DNA of 64,000 bases from Shewanella hanedai. GTDB taxonomy: Bacteria; Pseudomonadota; Gammaproteobacteria; Enterobacterales; Shewanellaceae. The notes under the pieces are model-generated. The model saw only the letters and a list, made by a program, of their open reading frames with translations, had not been told where the DNA came from and searched no databases. A program made the translations under genes and the position numbers. The stretch covers positions 124,001-188,000 of the forward strand of contig NZ_VKGK01000003.1 in the NCBI RefSeq assembly GCF_007197645.1, written 5' to 3'. Numbering within the stretch: the first letter of the stretch is position 1; the number at the start of each line of letters is the position of its first letter. This document shows positions 61,795-64,000 of this stretch, in pieces.

Positions 61795-63543
61795 ATGAAA
61801 TTATATTCAACTACAGAAAAAAACGCATTGATTGTTATATCTTTGCTCAAAGCTCATGGTGTTCGCTACGTTATAGCTTCTCCAGGTAATACAAATACTG
61901 CATTTATTGGTAGTATTCAAAAAGATCCTTTTTTCAAAATTTATTCAGCAGTTGATGAACGTTCGGCCGCCTACATGGCCTGTGGCCTGGCGGCGGAAAC
62001 TGGTGAACCTGTTGTAATTAGCTGCACGGGGGCCACAGCCTCAAGAAATTACGTACCAGGCATGACTGAAGCTTATTATCGTAAATTGCCAGTGTTAGCG
62101 ATTACATCAACTCAACCAATTAGCCGAATTGGACACCATGTGGCGCAGGTAATTGATCGAAGTGTTATTTCAAATGATGTTGCTAAGTTTAGTGTGACCT
62201 TACCGGTTGTTAAGGACGAGGAAGATTTCTGGGATTGTGAGGTTAAAGTAAATCAAGCCATTATGGAGCTTACTAGACATGGTGGTGGACCAGTGCACAT
62301 CAACTTACCAACCACATATAGTTTGCCTTTTACAGAAAAAGAAAATATTAACTGTAGAGTAATAAATAGGTTTACACAAACAGATGAACTTCCAGCTCTT
62401 GATGCAAGTAAACGAGTTTCAGTTATTATTGGATCACACAATTGTTGGAGCGAAGAAGCAATCCTCGAATTAGAAGGTTTCTGTAACCAATACAATACTG
62501 TTGTTTTCTGTGACCATACTAGTGGTTATAAAGGTAAAAACCGTATGTTGTTTTCACTCGCAGCAGCACAAGAGTTATACAATATAGAAGAACTCAGAGC
62601 AGATCTAACCCTGCATATAGGTGAGGTGACGGGGGATTATCCGTTGTTTAATATGGTAGGAAAAGAAGTGTGGCGTATTAGTCCTGATGGTGAGGTACGG
62701 GACACTTTTCGTAAGCTTCGTAATGTGTTTGAAATGCCAGAAATGTCTTTTTTTAAACACTATTCAAAACAAGTAAACCAGACGTCGACGAATGAATACT
62801 TTAAACAATGTGAAAGTTTCTTGAAAACGGTACATAATAAAATACCGGAAGTACCGTTTTCTAACGTTTGGCTCGCTTCGAAAATGGCATCAAAAATACC
62901 ATCAGATTCAGCAATCCACTTCGGGATTCTGAATAGCCTAAGAACCTGGAATTTCTATGATCTGCCAAAAACGGTTACTTCATTTTCAAACGTAGGTGGG
63001 TTTGGAATTGATGGCGGCGTGTCTTCTCTGCTAGGAGCCTCATTAGCAAAGCCTAACAAGCTTTATTACGGTGTCATAGGTGACCTTGCTTTCTTCTATG
63101 ACCTTAATGCAATAGGTAACCGTCATACGGCCAATAACTTGCGTATCCTTCTGGTGAATAATGGTAAGGGAACGGAGTTCCGACTTTACAATCACCATGC
63201 CGCACATTTCGGTGCAGATGGCGATGAGTTCGTTGCAGCGGCTGGACATTTCGGAAATAAATCAAAAACTCTTATTAAAAACTATGCTGAAAATTTAGGC
63301 TTTGAATATTTCTCTGCTAGCAATAAAGATGAGTTTGAAGCGGTTTATCAACGTTTCCTTAACAATAGCGTAACTGATAAACCTATGCTTTTTGAGGTTT
63401 TCACCGAAAGCGATAATGAAAGTGAAGCGCTGCAAATAATGCATAGATTGGAAGTTAGCACGGAAGGTAAAGCGAAACAGGCCTTGAGAAAAGTATTAGG
63501 TCCCAAAGGCCTTGATGTAGTAAAAAAAATTATTAGGAAATAA
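61795..63543 (+). CDS. MenD-like thiamine-diphosphate-dependent enzyme
   Basis: A 582-aa ThDP enzyme. The N-terminal Pyr domain has SPGNTNTAFIGSI and the catalytic Glu in AVDERSAAYMACGLAAETGE; the C-terminal PP domain has GVIGDLAFFYDLNAIGNRHT and LLVNNGKGTEF, close to the GDLSFLYDLNAL motif of MenD. The last 40 residues form a basic helix (QALRKVLGPKGLDVVKKIIR). It is not MenD itself by context: it sits between an SDR and a pyruvyl transferase in a polysaccharide locus. It may make or join a 2-keto-acid-derived group for a sugar. Substrate unknown. Confidence 0.85.
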   Translation: MKLYSTTEKNALIVISLLKAHGVRYVIASPGNTNTAFIGSIQKDPFFKIYSAVDERSAAYMACGLAAETGEPVVISCTGATASRNYVPGMTEAYYRKLPVLAITSTQPISRIGHHVAQVIDRSVISNDVAKFSVTLPVVKDEEDFWDCEVKVNQAIMELTRHGGGPVHINLPTTYSLPFTEKENINCRVINRFTQTDELPALDASKRVSVIIGSHNCWSEEAILELEGFCNQYNTVVFCDHTSGYKGKNRMLFSLAAAQELYNIEELRADLTLHIGEVTGDYPLFNMVGKEVWRISPDGEVRDTFRKLRNVFEMPEMSFFKHYSKQVNQTSTNEYFKQCESFLKTVHNKIPEVPFSNVWLASKMASKIPSDSAIHFGILNSLRTWNFYDLPKTVTSFSNVGGFGIDGGVSSLLGASLAKPNKLYYGVIGDLAFFYDLNAIGNRHTANNLRILLVNNGKGTEFRLYNHHAAHFGADGDEFVAAAGHFGNKSKTLIKNYAENLGFEYFSASNKDEFEAVYQRFLNNSVTDKPMLFEVFTESDNESEALQIMHRLEVSTEGKAKQALRKVLGPKGLDVVKKIIRK

Positions 63544-63545
63544 CG

Positions 63546-64000
63546 ATGAAGATTGGGTTATTAACGATTCATAATGCGTTGAACTATGGAGCAGTATTTC
63601 AAGCCTACGCAACGCAAGAAGTATTGTCTAGACATGGCAAGACCGAAATAATTAATTATAAAAATAGTCATATAGAGAAAGTATATTCAATTTTTAATGT
63701 TAAACCTAATTCAAAAATTTTAAGACATCTTGTTAGAGATCTTTTGTTGTTAAAGAGTAAAGTAACAAAGAAAGTAAAGTTTAATTGTTTTTTTGATGAT
63801 TACTTTAATCTTTCAGAAGAATATAATTTTAATAATATTAGCTCAAGTAAATACGATTTATATGTTTGTGGGAGTGATCAGATATGGAACCCCAAAGTAA
63901 CAAATGGTTGTGATATTATAAATGAAGATTATTTTCTTGGTTTTATACCTACGGGTGTAAAGAAAATAAGTTATGCTTCAAGTTTAGGGAATTATAGATT
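63546..64000 (+). CDS. Polysaccharide pyruvyl transferase (partial, 3' end missing)
   Basis: The frame starts at the ATG at 63546, two bases after the previous stop, and is open to the right edge. It reads MKIGLLTIHNALNYGAVFQA, then YATQEVLSRHGKTEIINYKN, and YDLYVCGSDQIWNPKV, the hallmark of the CsaB/WcaK-type pyruvyl transferase family that adds ketal pyruvate to polysaccharide sugars. About 150 codons are visible. The start has a very short gap from the upstream gene, so coupling is likely. Confidence 0.9.
   Translation, partial: MKIGLLTIHNALNYGAVFQAYATQEVLSRHGKTEIINYKNSHIEKVYSIFNVKPNSKILRHLVRDLLLLKSKVTKKVKFNCFFDDYFNLSEEYNFNNISSSKYDLYVCGSDQIWNPKVTNGCDIINEDYFLGFIPTGVKKISYASSLGNYR

Overview
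The window looks like a chromosomal segment of a marine gammaproteobacterium of the Shewanella type. This rests on gene order (a Vibrio/Shewanella polar flagellar and chemotaxis cluster with flrABC, flhF, flhG and parC/parP), protein signatures, moderate AT richness, and the RfaH and Wza/Wzz genes that follow. I cannot name the species from sequence alone.

Positions 1-40373, all on the + strand, hold the distal part of a complete single-polar-flagellum locus. In order these are flgJ (cut by the left edge), flgK, flgL, two flagellins, flaG, fliD, a fliT-like chaperone, fliS, the regulators flrA-flrB-flrC, fliEFGHIJKLMNOPQR, flhB, flhA, flhF, flhG, fliA, then cheY, cheZ, cheA, cheB, an unknown membrane-anchored protein, parC, parP, cheW and a DUF2802-type protein. 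The regulatory hierarchy is visible in the DNA. GG-N10-GC sigma-54 promoters precede flrB, fliE, fliK and flhA, with a weaker candidate before flaA. A textbook sigma-28 promoter precedes flaB. Four strong intrinsic terminators follow flaA, flaB, flrA and flrC. FlhF and FlhG place and count the flagellum; ParC and ParP would hold the chemotaxis arrays at the pole.

Positions 40374-51513 mix ordinary genes with repeat islands. On the minus strand there is a two-gene set (an FlhB C-domain-like protein and a second FliK-like protein). On the plus strand are mlaA without a lipobox and an RssB-like response regulator. On the minus strand follow a POT peptide transporter, a RAYT (REP-associated) transposase and a metallo-beta-lactamase/beta-CASP hydrolase. 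The gaps are filled with paired REP elements (nine pairs plus two single ones in the window) and with a mosaic of very short palindromes that mostly carry GNA-type three-base loops, joined by CTAG-rich linkers.

Positions 51514-64000 begin a surface polysaccharide locus: rfaH, a long leader with an ops/JUMPstart element and a second, diverged ops copy, a 178-bp tandem repeat, a large SLBB-type export protein (Wza-like), a four-helix-bundle protein of the 23S-IVS family lying among repeats, a Wzz-type chain-length protein, about 1.15 kb without a convincing gene, then a Wzx-type flippase, an SDR enzyme, a MenD-like thiamine-diphosphate enzyme and the start of a polysaccharide pyruvyl transferase cut by the right edge. 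RfaH is expected to act on the ops-containing leader next to its own gene.

The most unusual things seen are the mini-palindrome mosaic, the double ops leader followed by a repeat array, a 45-codon ORF overlapping both fliR and flhB whose sequence resembles the fliR tail, a threefold motif in the CheA linker, and the NPEH (instead of NPTH) site in FlhB.
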